Shown here piece after piece: positions 26,307-33,664 of a stretch of 64,000 nucleotides of DNA. A model generated the notes under the pieces. That model was not told the DNA's origin, did not search any database, and worked only from the letters and a program-made list of their open reading frames with translations. Each line of letters starts with the position of its first letter. The first letter of the stretch is position 1. This stretch comes from Bacteroidales bacterium UBA4360 (GTDB lineage: Bacteria > Bacteroidota > Bacteroidia > Bacteroidales > UBA932), in assembly GCA_002393945.1 (NCBI GenBank), contig DGSO01000014.1:36497-100496 (forward strand), in the 5' to 3' direction. The translations under genes and the position numbers were made by a program.

Positions 26307-27442
26307 AGCTCTTCCTTGGACAGCACGGGGTTGCTGTAAATGTGAAGGAGAATGTCACGGAGCTCGTCCTGGTCAAGGGTGGGCTCCACTTTTTTGAGCT
26401 GGCCGTCGATGTATGCCTTGAAGGAGGCAAGGTCTTCAGGAGTATACTTGTCTGAATACTTGCCGCCGGGATTCACTATGTCATAGGCTATGTAATTTGT
26501 CTTCCACAGCTTGTATCCGCTGATGATGCGGCGGTCCATGGTATGGCGGATGCTCTGGTAGCGGTCGTTTTTGTCGCAGCAGGCGGCCTCCATGATTTCT
26601 TCCTCGGTAAGGGGCTTGTTGATTTCCAGATGGACATTGCCCTTCTGCTGCTTTATGCCCATGAGGATGCTCTGGAGGTCTTCATTTTCTGTCTTGACAT
26701 ACTTCTGGGTGCGGGAAATGAGAAGTTCCCTGGCCTTGAGAATGTCGCAGGATTCATACTCGTAGGAAATGCTCATAGGCACGATATTCAGCTCCTTGAA
26801 GTTCTGTACGAAATCCTTGGTGCCGCTCATGTCGCACATCTTCAGAAGGCCCTGTTCGGTGGTGTCGATACCGTTTTTGGTACGGCCCTGGCGCTGTGCA
26901 ATCCACACGGAGCCGGAACCGGAAGTAATGGTTTCCCTGATATATCTGGACAGAAGCTGTGAGCTCAGGTACAGTTCCCTTGCCGATATTCCCCTGATGA
27001 CCTTGATCATCCTGTTGGAACGGATGAGGAGTTCAACGGATTTATGGCTCAGGAGGTTGTCTCCAACAGCAATCTGCGTCATGGGCAGATTGTTGCGGAA
27101 AAGGACTATCTGGGTGAATGCGGGATCAAGGATGATGTCCCTGTGGTTGGACATGGCCAGATAGCAACCGTCTATTGACTTTATATTGTCAAGACCGTTG
27201 TAAGTGAATTCCTTGACGGTGGTGGCGATTACCCATTCAACGGCCTTTGACATGACCATGGACTGGAATTCATCCACGGAATGAATGCTCTGGAGGATGT
27301 CCCTCAGATAGGTTTCCGGTTGATTTGGAAAAATATATTTTGACACCCAGGGCGTTGCAGGGTGAAGTGACACTCTGGCAAGTGCTGCGGCGGCTTCTTC
27401 GTCGTTGAAGGGAGCTATATCGGAGAATTCAGTAAGATCCAT
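26303..27442 (-). CDS. PlsC-like acyltransferase
   Basis: A 379-residue protein with the glycerolipid acyltransferase motif H-x4-D in MSNHRDIILDPA (about residues 94-105), followed by further blocks RNNLPMTQIAVGDN and VWIAQRQGRTKNG that correspond to motifs II and III. Such enzymes acylate lysophosphatidate or related lipids at the inner membrane. It is longer than a minimal PlsC because of extra N- and C-terminal regions, a form common in Bacteroidota. No membrane anchor is obvious. It has its own promoter just downstream of the queA stop. Confidence 0.82.
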   Translation of the reverse strand: MDLTEFSDIAPFNDEEAAAALARVSLHPATPWVSKYIFPNQPETYLRDILQSIHSVDEFQSMVMSKAVEWVIATTVKEFTYNGLDNIKSIDGCYLAMSNHRDIILDPAFTQIVLFRNNLPMTQIAVGDNLLSHKSVELLIRSNRMIKVIRGISARELYLSSQLLSRYIRETITSGSGSVWIAQRQGRTKNGIDTTEQGLLKMCDMSGTKDFVQNFKELNIVPMSISYEYESCDILKARELLISRTQKYVKTENEDLQSILMGIKQQKGNVHLEINKPLTEEEIMEAACCDKNDRYQSIRHTMDRRIISGYKLWKTNYIAYDIVNPGGKYSDKYTPEDLASFKAYIDGQLKKVEPTLDQDELRDILLHIYSNPVLSKEEL

Positions 27443-27468
27443 AATCGTTCTTTTACCAACTAACTTTA

Positions 27469-27476
27469 CAAAGTTA
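27469..27476 (-). promoter_or_regulatory. Promoter of the acyltransferase gene
   Basis: The reverse strand reads TAACTTTG with TTG (complement of 27497-27499, inside the end of queA) 20 bp upstream. The box is part of a near-perfect palindrome at 27461-27476 with arms TAACTTT and AAAGTTA. Confidence 0.55.
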
Positions 27477-27481
27477 AGAAA

Positions 27482-28693
27482 TTATTCCGCCCTTTCCAAG
27501 AGGGAGGAGTCTCCGTAACTGAGAAATCTGAAACCGTGGGAGAGGGCGTAATCGTAGATAGTGCGCCAGTCCCCTTTCACAAATGCCGATACAAGCAGTA
27601 TCAGGGTGCTTTCCGGCTGGTGGAAATTAGTCACCATACGTTTGACTATGCGGAACTTGAAACCTGGAACTATTATGATCCTGGTGCCAAGCGAGAGTTC
27701 GTCCTTTCCGGTCTTCTCAAGGTACTTGACTATGGCATCAAGGGCCTCCCGGGTGGTATAAGCGTACTCCCTGGTGTAAGGGACCCACTGGCCTACATCC
27801 TCCGGCTCCCCTTTTTCGATGATGCTTACGCCGGCATAGTACAGCGATTCAAGTGTACGGACGCTGGTTGTACCCACGGCGGTAACCCCCTCTTCGCAGT
27901 CACGTAGCTTTTCAAGCAGCGCTTTCTTCACCAGGAAAGGTTCCCTGTGCATGGGATGCTCGCTAACCAGCGACCCCTTCACCGGAAGGAAAGTCCCGGC
28001 GCCTACATGAAGGCACACGTTCTCCTCGCTGATACCCTTATCCCTGATTTCCTCAAGCACCCTCTGGGTGAAATGGAGACCTGCCGTAGGAGCCGCCACA
28101 GAGCCTCTCCATTTGGCATAAAGGGTCTGGTAGCGTTCGATGTCGATGCTCTCCGACTCCCTGTTCAGATACGGAGGAATGGGAATAGTCCCGCAAATCT
28201 CCAGCACCCTCGAAAACGGAATGCCTCCGTCCCAGGTGAATGTGACCTTCCCCGTCCTTCCGTCCCTACCCGCAGGCATCGCCTTCAGATTCAGGGCCGA
28301 TATTTCCGGATCATCCTGCGGATTGTAGAGGCTCAGGACGTCATCCTTCCACTTCTTGGCATTTCCAACCACGCAGGTCCATGTAGTCTGGGCCGATGCA
28401 GCAAAAGCCGTGGCATATTCGGCCGGTTCAACGGGCTCGAGGCAGAATATCTCGATATGGGCTCCAGTATCCCTCTTGAAATGAAGGCGGGCAGGTACAA
28501 CCTTGGTATCATTGAATACCATCATTGAACCTGCAGGCAGAAGTGACGGGAGTTCACGGAACACGTACTCATGCACCTTGCCGTCCTTGTAATGCAGGAG
28601 TTTTGATGAATCCCTCTCCGGAAGGGGGTATTTCGCTATCCTGGAGTCTTCCAGGGCATAATTGTAGTCTTCTATGTGTATCTCAGGAATCAT
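27482..28693 (-). CDS. queA: S-adenosylmethionine:tRNA ribosyltransferase-isomerase QueA
   Basis: A 403-residue enzyme that transfers and isomerises the ribosyl moiety of SAM to 7-aminomethyl-7-deazaguanine in tRNA, forming epoxyqueuosine. Conserved blocks include SRIAKYPLPERDSSKLL at the start, MMVFNDTKVVPARL, SVAAPTAGLHFT, HVGAGTFLPVK and TNFHQPESTLILLVSAF. I take the ATG at 28693 (MIPEIHIED) rather than the earlier in-frame start at 28723, because a TATCTTTG box at 28713-28720 lies between them. No preQ1 riboswitch pattern was recognised upstream. Confidence 0.96.
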   Translation of the reverse strand: MIPEIHIEDYNYALEDSRIAKYPLPERDSSKLLHYKDGKVHEYVFRELPSLLPAGSMMVFNDTKVVPARLHFKRDTGAHIEIFCLEPVEPAEYATAFAASAQTTWTCVVGNAKKWKDDVLSLYNPQDDPEISALNLKAMPAGRDGRTGKVTFTWDGGIPFSRVLEICGTIPIPPYLNRESESIDIERYQTLYAKWRGSVAAPTAGLHFTQRVLEEIRDKGISEENVCLHVGAGTFLPVKGSLVSEHPMHREPFLVKKALLEKLRDCEEGVTAVGTTSVRTLESLYYAGVSIIEKGEPEDVGQWVPYTREYAYTTREALDAIVKYLEKTGKDELSLGTRIIIVPGFKFRIVKRMVTNFHQPESTLILLVSAFVKGDWRTIYDYALSHGFRFLSYGDSSLLERAE

Positions 28694-28712
28694 GAGAATC
28701 GCGTTTTCAAGG

Positions 28713-28720
28713 CAAAGATA
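28713..28720 (-). promoter_or_regulatory. Promoter box of queA
   Basis: The reverse strand reads TATCTTTG, 19 bp from the chosen ATG. No clear minus-33 TTG at the normal distance. Confidence 0.45.
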
Positions 28721-28797
28721 CACACTTTATTTGGAATTCGGAATTCTCGCGGAAAAAGGCCGTTTGGGCACTCTCGCAATTTACAATATTGAATCCA

Positions 28798-28832
28798 ATT
28801 GTTTACATTTGAATTGTAGTTTTGTAAACAAT
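28798..28832. repeat. Perfect 10-bp inverted repeat overlapping a TACATTTG box
   Basis: ATTGTTTACA (28798-28807) and TGTAAACAAT (28823-28832) are perfect inverted arms around a 15-nt spacer. The left arm runs into TACATTTG (28804-28811), a minus-7-like box on the plus strand, so the site could be an operator or an RNA hairpin. Confidence 0.6.
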
Positions 28833-28858
28833 ATAAAGCCGAGTTACAAGTTGGCACA

Positions 28859-28882
28859 GCCGCCGGGACGCCCCGGGCGGGC
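28859..28882 (+). other. GC-rich hairpin, possible end of a small RNA
   Basis: CCGGG (28863-28867) pairs with CCCGG (28872-28876) over a 4-nt loop, and the stem extends outward with two bulged G residues to about nine pairs. It is followed by AACCCTTTT. With the TACATTTG box at 28804-28811 this could delimit a transcript of roughly 75 nt. No known RNA family was recognised. Confidence 0.3.
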
Positions 28883-29158
28883 AACCCTTTTACAATTGTT
28901 CCACACTTTTAATATATTACTAATAATCAGTTATTTAATTATATTTACATGTAATTTTACTTTAGCAAAATAATAAGGCTCAGAAACGGAAATATCGCCA
29001 CGAATACATTATAAGGCAATATTTTTATATTTATAGTGCTAATACTCTGTTATTTATAGTCTCAAACTAAAGTTATAATTCATGTATGGTTTTACCACTT
29101 CTACCCTACCACAGCCGAAATACACAAATTACAACACTTGGATTATTCAGATTTCCTT

Positions 29159-29186
29159 TTTACATTTGTGAAAACAAAAGTGTAAA
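29159..29186. promoter_or_regulatory. Promoter and inverted repeat directly upstream of the HTH gene
   Basis: TACATTTG (29161-29168), with TTG at 29138-29140 20 bp upstream, is a good promoter for the HTH gene. It is framed by TTTACA (29159-29164) and TGTAAA (29181-29186), the same half-sites as in the repeat at 28798-28832. Binding here would cover the promoter and start region, a typical autorepression layout (inference). Confidence 0.5.
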
Positions 29187-29188
29187 TT

Positions 29189-29530
29189 ATGAACCGACGT
29201 CTTTTGCAGTTTTTGCAGGCACAGAACATCACACAGGCGCAATTTGCAGATACTCTCTCCGTAGCCCGCGGGAGCGTTTCGCATATTCTCTCCGGACGCA
29301 ACAAACCAGGCTACGAATTCCTCGAGAGCCTGGCTCTTCACTATCCATCTCTGAGCATGGACTGGATTCTAACGGGAAAAGGCAGCATGTTCAAGGGCCA
29401 GAATACAGACGAAAACGCCCTCCAAGGTGCACAGGAGAGCCTTTTTCTTCCCTCACAGCCGCTTGGGATCAGCAAGATTATGGTCTTCTTTGACGACAAT
29501 ACTTTCAAAGAATTCCTTGCTGCAGATTGA
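29189..29530 (+). CDS. Small XRE-type helix-turn-helix regulator
   Basis: A 113-residue protein whose residues 1-65 form a Cro/CI-type HTH domain: NRRLLQFLQAQNITQAQFAD, with the recognition helix in VARGSVSHILSGRNKPGYEF. The remainder (MDWILTGKGSMFK, then a variable tail) is like the short repressor-type regulators common in Bacteroidota. It probably binds the TTTACA inverted repeats upstream and controls itself, by inference. It is followed 24 bp later by the DHODH-like gene, which has its own promoter box, so the two may be independent. Confidence 0.82.
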   Translation: MNRRLLQFLQAQNITQAQFADTLSVARGSVSHILSGRNKPGYEFLESLALHYPSLSMDWILTGKGSMFKGQNTDENALQGAQESLFLPSQPLGISKIMVFFDDNTFKEFLAAD

Positions 29531-29539
29531 GTTTTTCAG

Positions 29540-29547
29540 TATCTTTG
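29540..29547 (+). promoter_or_regulatory. Promoter of the DHODH-like gene, 7 nt before the ATG
   Basis: TATCTTTG with TTG at 29517-29519 20 bp upstream. Only 7 nt separate the box from the ATG at 29555, so the mRNA would be nearly leaderless. Confidence 0.55.
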
Positions 29548-29554
29548 CGCTGTT

Positions 29555-30232
29555 ATGTGGCCATTCAGCAAAAAGAAAACCGTAGACCTGTCTGCAGAGC
29601 TCTCCGGAATATGCTTCCGGAACCCCGTGGGACTTTTCATCCCGCAGGGCGAGTCCATGTATAAGTCAACCAGGCTCAGGAAGAAGGCCGGATTCATAAC
29701 CGCCGTACCTCCAAAAGACAACCTAATAGATTGGATATCAAATTTTAAGGAAACTTACCAGGGAGAGATAACGGCAGTTGAGATTTCAGAGGATATCGTC
29801 AGGAACTTCTCCCTCGCATACGATTTTGCGAACATCCTCATCATCAATCCGGACGGCAAGGGCGGCATTGATGCCATTGACATTTCCGATACGGTTTCCC
29901 TGCTGGATTCACTTCTGAATCTGCGTCTGTGCTACGAAAAATACACTCCGGTATATTTACGTGTATCAGAGGCAGTTACAATAGACGAACTAAAGACTAT
30001 CTTAACATACTGCCGCCTCTCCGGCGTAGACGGTATCGTAGCTCCGCCGCATAAAGTTGACGCCATTATGCAGATGACAGACGGCCGCTTTCCCATCATA
30101 GCATATGCAAACACCGCCGAAGAAGCCCTCCAAACGCTCAAATCCGGGGCAGAACTGGTAGAAGTGCAAGGTGGTATCTGGCAGATGGCAAAGCTTCTGA
30201 AAGAGCTTGAAAAAGGCGTTTTAATACAATGA
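29555..30232 (+). CDS. Short dihydroorotate-dehydrogenase-like TIM-barrel protein
   Basis: A 225-residue protein that starts like a DHODH (LSGICFRNPVGLFIPQGE) and keeps barrel-like segments such as VDGIVAPPH and FPIIAYANTAEEALQTLKSGAELVEVQ. True PyrD enzymes are about 300-350 residues. Here the central FMN-binding and catalytic Cys/Ser loop region is not recognisable, and the protein is about 100 residues shorter. It may be a degenerate paralogue or a different barrel enzyme. Its stop overlaps the cinA start by 4 bp (ATGA), so it is probably expressed with cinA. No pyrimidine gene is nearby. Confidence 0.6.
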   Translation: MWPFSKKKTVDLSAELSGICFRNPVGLFIPQGESMYKSTRLRKKAGFITAVPPKDNLIDWISNFKETYQGEITAVEISEDIVRNFSLAYDFANILIINPDGKGGIDAIDISDTVSLLDSLLNLRLCYEKYTPVYLRVSEAVTIDELKTILTYCRLSGVDGIVAPPHKVDAIMQMTDGRFPIIAYANTAEEALQTLKSGAELVEVQGGIWQMAKLLKELEKGVLIQ

Positions 30233-31479
30233 TACAGGCTTCAATCATCACTATCGGCGACGAAATCCTCATAGGACAGATAGTGGACACCAACTCGTCG
30301 CACATCGCAACGGCCCTCGAAGAGGCCGGAGTCAAGGTGAGAAGAATGCTCTCCATCTCTGACAAGAATGCAGAAATCAAAGACATCCTGCTAAAAGAAC
30401 TGTCTGATTCAGATATAGTTATCTCTACAGGAGGCCTTGGCCCCACAAAAGACGACATCACCAAGGAAGCCCTCTTCCAGCTCAGCGGCAGCTCTGACTG
30501 GACAGAGCATCCCGGCCAGATGGAGATGGTCAAGGCTATCCTCAAGAGCCGCGGCCTTGACACTCTAAAGAGCAACCGCGCACAGGCATTGGTCCCGGAC
30601 AAGGCCGAAGTCATCGTAAACAAGCTTGGAACGGCCCCCATCATGGTTTTCAGGGCAGTCCAGGGCAAGGGAACGCTGTATTCCCTTCCGGGCGTCCCAC
30701 ATGAGGCCGTAGGCGCCATCCCGGACATTATTGCCGACATCAGAGCCCACTTCTCACTCGCGGAGATACTCCACCGCAATGTAATGGTATACGGCATAGC
30801 AGAATCGGCCCTTTCAGAGCTTATAGCCCCGTGGGAAGATGCCCTTCCGGCCGACATGCACCTTGCCTATCTTCCAAACACCCTCACGGGAATACGCCTC
30901 AGGCTGTCCGTTTACGGAAACGACAAGGAGGAAGAAAACGCACGTGCAGAAGCTCAGATTGCCGCTTTGAAGGATATTTTGGGCGATAAGATCTATGCCC
31001 TGAAGGACAGTACGATGGAAGAAGCCATAGGAGAGCTTCTCATAGCAAAGGGCAAGACCCTTTCTGCTGCGGAGTCCTGCACCGGTGGAGAAATCGCCCA
31101 CATGATAACCACCGTGGCCGGTTCTTCGGCATATTTCCTGGGCTCCGTGACATCCTATGCAATATCGGTAAAGGAAAAAGTGCTTGGTGTACCCCACGCC
31201 CTTATAGAGGAAAAAGGAGTCGTCAGTTCCGAAGTTGCAGCCGCCATGGCAGAGGGAGTGAGACGCCTTACCGGCAGCGACTATGCCGTTGCAACTACGG
31301 GCCTCGCCGGTCCCGGCGGTGACGATGTAAACCCGGTGGGAACGGTATGGATTGGAGTTGCCGGACCTAACGGAACCACCACCGAAAAGCACTGCTTCAA
31401 GAGCGACAGGAAGCGCAATATCCAGCGTTTTGCAGCCACTGCCCTCAATGCACTGCGTTTAATGGTCTTAAACGGCTAA
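30229..31479 (+). CDS. cinA: CinA-family protein (MoCF domain plus nicotinamide-nucleotide amidohydrolase domain)
   Basis: A 416-residue two-domain protein. Residues 1-170 are a molybdopterin-binding-like (MoCF) domain, now known in CinA as an ADP-ribose pyrophosphatase domain (TIGDEILIGQIVDTNSSHIA, STGGLGPTKDDITKEAL). The C-terminal domain, from about residue 260, is the nicotinamide mononucleotide deamidase part (LSAAESCTGGEIAHMITTV, TTGLAGPGGDDVNPVGTVW). It salvages damaged pyridine nucleotides in the cytoplasm; the old competence link is not implied. A strong terminator follows 22 bp after the stop. Confidence 0.94.
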   Translation: MIQASIITIGDEILIGQIVDTNSSHIATALEEAGVKVRRMLSISDKNAEIKDILLKELSDSDIVISTGGLGPTKDDITKEALFQLSGSSDWTEHPGQMEMVKAILKSRGLDTLKSNRAQALVPDKAEVIVNKLGTAPIMVFRAVQGKGTLYSLPGVPHEAVGAIPDIIADIRAHFSLAEILHRNVMVYGIAESALSELIAPWEDALPADMHLAYLPNTLTGIRLRLSVYGNDKEEENARAEAQIAALKDILGDKIYALKDSTMEEAIGELLIAKGKTLSAAESCTGGEIAHMITTVAGSSAYFLGSVTSYAISVKEKVLGVPHALIEEKGVVSSEVAAAMAEGVRRLTGSDYAVATTGLAGPGGDDVNPVGTVWIGVAGPNGTTTEKHCFKSDRKRNIQRFAATALNALRLMVLNG

Positions 31480-31501
31480 CTCGCTGAAAATATATAAATA
31501 A

Positions 31502-31542
31502 AACACTTATGTTATAATGCATAACATAAGTGTTACTTTTTT
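31502..31542. terminator. Bidirectional Rho-independent terminator between cinA and the M19 gene
   Basis: Perfect 14-bp stem AACACTTATGTTAT (31502-31515) and ATAACATAAGTGTT (31521-31534) around a 5-nt loop, followed on the plus strand by CTTTTTT. On the minus strand the stem is followed by TTTATTTATATATTT, so it can end both convergent transcripts. Confidence 0.88.
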
Positions 31543-31566
31543 AATATTTAGCATCTAAACCGCTGA

Positions 31567-32634
31567 TTATATAGCAGTTAGGATTCTATCCCAGACACGC
31601 ATCAAATTTGTGCCGGAAACCTTCTCTATGTCCTCTTTTGAGTACCCGCGGCGGTTCATTTCTGTAAACACGAGAGGCATTGCAGAGACGTCATCAAGGC
31701 CCTCCGGAGCAATAAGGATTCCGTCATAATCCGAACCTATTCCGACGTGGTCTATACCGCAGATTTCAACAGCGTGGTCAATGTGGTCCACTACCTCTTT
31801 CACTCCGGGACGTGGCACGGAAGCGATACGGTCCTGGGCCCTGTGCCATGCTTCGATGCGGGAGGCATCGGCAGGATCTGCGATGAAGGCGGCCTCGGCG
31901 GCATCGGCCTCGTCCAGGATGGACTCATAACCTTTGCCGAAGCTGTCCGAAAGGAATGAGGGGCAGAAGTTGATGCCCACGTAGCCGCCTTTGTCGGCAA
32001 GGGCACGCAGCATGTCGTCCGTAAGATTGCGCCTGTGCTGGCAGAGGGCGCGGCAGCAGGAATGCGAAGCAATCACCGGAGCCTTGGAATACTTGATGCA
32101 GTCCCAGAAGGTGCTGTCGGCACTGTGGGAAAGGTCTACCATTATGCCAAGGCGGTTCATCTCGGCCAGCACTTCCCTGCCGAACGGGCTCAGGCCGCCC
32201 CAGGTGGCGTGGCCGGCAGCGCTGTCGGCAATGGGGTTGTCGGCATTGTGGGTAAGGGTGACGTACCTTACCCCGCGGCGGTAGAAGCTGTGGAGCTTGT
32301 CAAGGGAGTTCCCTATCGGCAGGCCGTTCTCCATGCCGATGAAGATGGAAAAGAGGCCTTTCCCGCGGTTTTCTGCCGCTTCGGAGGGGCTTATCGTCAC
32401 AGCGGCCGCACCGGGATATCTGGCGGCAGCTGCATAAATTGCGTCCAGAAGCCTCGTGGCATAGGATTCTGCCTGCGAGGGATCATAGTCCGGAGGTGTG
32501 TACAAGGCCCAGAAAGCGCCGTCGACTCCCCCTTTTTTCAGTTTGGGGAAGTCGACCTGGCTGTAATTATTGTCGATACCCGGGTCCCTGAGCCTAAGAA
32601 GCTGCGACGGGGTATCCTGATGGGAATCGTACAT
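31567..32634 (-). CDS. Membrane-dipeptidase family (M19) metallopeptidase
   Basis: A 355-residue amidohydrolase-fold zinc dipeptidase. Motifs: SHQDTPSQ near the start (metal-binding His and Asp), IFIGMENGLPIG (bridging Glu), TLTHNADNPIADSA, VIASHSCCRALCQHRRN, and GIGSDYDGI near residue 300. No signal peptide is seen, so a cytoplasmic role in dipeptide hydrolysis is likely. Its ATG overlaps the stop of the GIN-domain gene upstream by 1 nt (TAATG), indicating coupled translation. Confidence 0.9.
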   Translation of the reverse strand: MYDSHQDTPSQLLRLRDPGIDNNYSQVDFPKLKKGGVDGAFWALYTPPDYDPSQAESYATRLLDAIYAAAARYPGAAAVTISPSEAAENRGKGLFSIFIGMENGLPIGNSLDKLHSFYRRGVRYVTLTHNADNPIADSAAGHATWGGLSPFGREVLAEMNRLGIMVDLSHSADSTFWDCIKYSKAPVIASHSCCRALCQHRRNLTDDMLRALADKGGYVGINFCPSFLSDSFGKGYESILDEADAAEAAFIADPADASRIEAWHRAQDRIASVPRPGVKEVVDHIDHAVEICGIDHVGIGSDYDGILIAPEGLDDVSAMPLVFTEMNRRGYSKEDIEKVSGTNLMRVWDRILTAI

Positions 32635-33635
32635 TACTTGACGGGAGCGCCCTTGGGAGCAAGTGTAGACTTGATGACGCGGCCGATCTTGAAAGCAGGC
32701 GTGCCGGTGTAGAAGAGGGAGCTGCCGCCCAGAATGGTTGCTTCAATGGTTTCGGAGACGTTCACGTTTGCCTTGCTGCTGCCATTGAGGTTTGCAATGA
32801 CTTCCTTGGTAAGGAGGCCGTCACCGTCGATTTCGGCGTTCTTTTCTGTACGAATCTCAAGAGTAGTCGTCTCACCGGAGAGGACGATCTTGGTGTTGGC
32901 AATACCGCCGGCGACAATCTTGTCGGCCTTTGCGGCAAGGGCTATCTTGCTGTTGGCTGCACCGTTGACGTTTGCTACAGGAGTTTCTGCACCGATGGAG
33001 ATGGTGGCATTGCCGTTACCGTTCACAACGAGATTGCCGGTATTTGCAGAAAGCTTGAGGTTGGAGTTGCCTTCGTTGGTGATCTCAATCTTGTCGTCGG
33101 CCTTGATGGAAAGGACAGCCTGGGTATTCTTTGCCATGGTGATGTTTGCGGTCACCGAATTGACGGACAGGCTCTTGATCTGGGCCTTGTCGGCAAGGCT
33201 GATGGTAACGTATTCGCCGGGGAATTCAACTGCAGAGTTGATTACGGCGTTGTCTGCAACGGTGATGCCTGCAAGTTCGGGAAGGGTTACGACTGCACGG
33301 AAGGTAGGTGCGGATGCATTCTTCTGCTTATAGAGCTTCTTGATGTCCTTGGGAACTGATTTCTCATCATAGCCGATGTAGAGGGTCTTTGCCCTTACAT
33401 AGACCTGAACGTAGGGAGAGAGGGCGTTGTCTACGGTAAGACGTACACCGTAATCGCCTTTGTCAAGGGTAACTTCAAAGTCTCCGGTGGCGTTGATAGT
33501 GCTGAAATCACCTACGGGAAGAGTCTTGTCTTCCAGCTGGATAGTGAAAGACTGCTGCTCCTGTGCAAGTGCTGCGGCACCTGAGAGAACGAATGCGGAA
33601 ACGAAGATTCCGATTGCCTTGAAAATGTTTTTCAT
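32634..33635 (-). CDS. Exported GIN-domain (DUF2807) protein
   Basis: A 333-residue protein with a signal peptide (residues 1-24, ending AAALAQ). The mature part begins with FSTINATGDFEVTLDKGDYG, a typical opening of DUF2807/GIN domains, and continues as a right-handed beta-solenoid-like series of short strands with Asn and Lys turns (NGNGNATISIGAETPVANVN). These abundant Bacteroidota proteins are called putative auto-transporter adhesin heads, but their real function is unsettled. It sits 29 bp after the ABC-F gene and is coupled to the M19 gene. Confidence 0.85.
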   Translation of the reverse strand: MKNIFKAIGIFVSAFVLSGAAALAQEQQSFTIQLEDKTLPVGDFSTINATGDFEVTLDKGDYGVRLTVDNALSPYVQVYVRAKTLYIGYDEKSVPKDIKKLYKQKNASAPTFRAVVTLPELAGITVADNAVINSAVEFPGEYVTISLADKAQIKSLSVNSVTANITMAKNTQAVLSIKADDKIEITNEGNSNLKLSANTGNLVVNGNGNATISIGAETPVANVNGAANSKIALAAKADKIVAGGIANTKIVLSGETTTLEIRTEKNAEIDGDGLLTKEVIANLNGSSKANVNVSETIEATILGGSSLFYTGTPAFKIGRVIKSTLAPKGAPVK

Positions 33636-33664
33636 AGTCTTTTAAGTTTTTATGTTGTTAATAA

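Larger units (their letters stand above)
28694..29188. other. 495-bp AT-rich intergenic region with clustered TTTACA motifs
   Basis: No convincing coding sequence is seen between queA and the HTH gene. The region has TTTACA at 28780, 28802, 28889, 28944 and 29159. Three of these belong to inverted repeats: 28798-28832, the palindrome TTACATGTAA at 28945-28954, and 29159-29186. A single very GC-rich hairpin at 28859-28882 stands out from the AT-rich surroundings. The layout suggests an operator region for the downstream HTH protein and possibly a small RNA, both inferred. Confidence 0.5.

Noticed and set aside
28694..28800. preQ1 riboswitch upstream of queA
   Set aside because: I could not find the expected pseudoknot pattern, and the promoter box at 28713-28720 leaves a leader of about 15 nt, too short for one.
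29099..29115. CTACCCTACC as a degenerate REPIN-like unit
   Set aside because: There is no TAG end at 28 nt and no partner unit 24 nt away.
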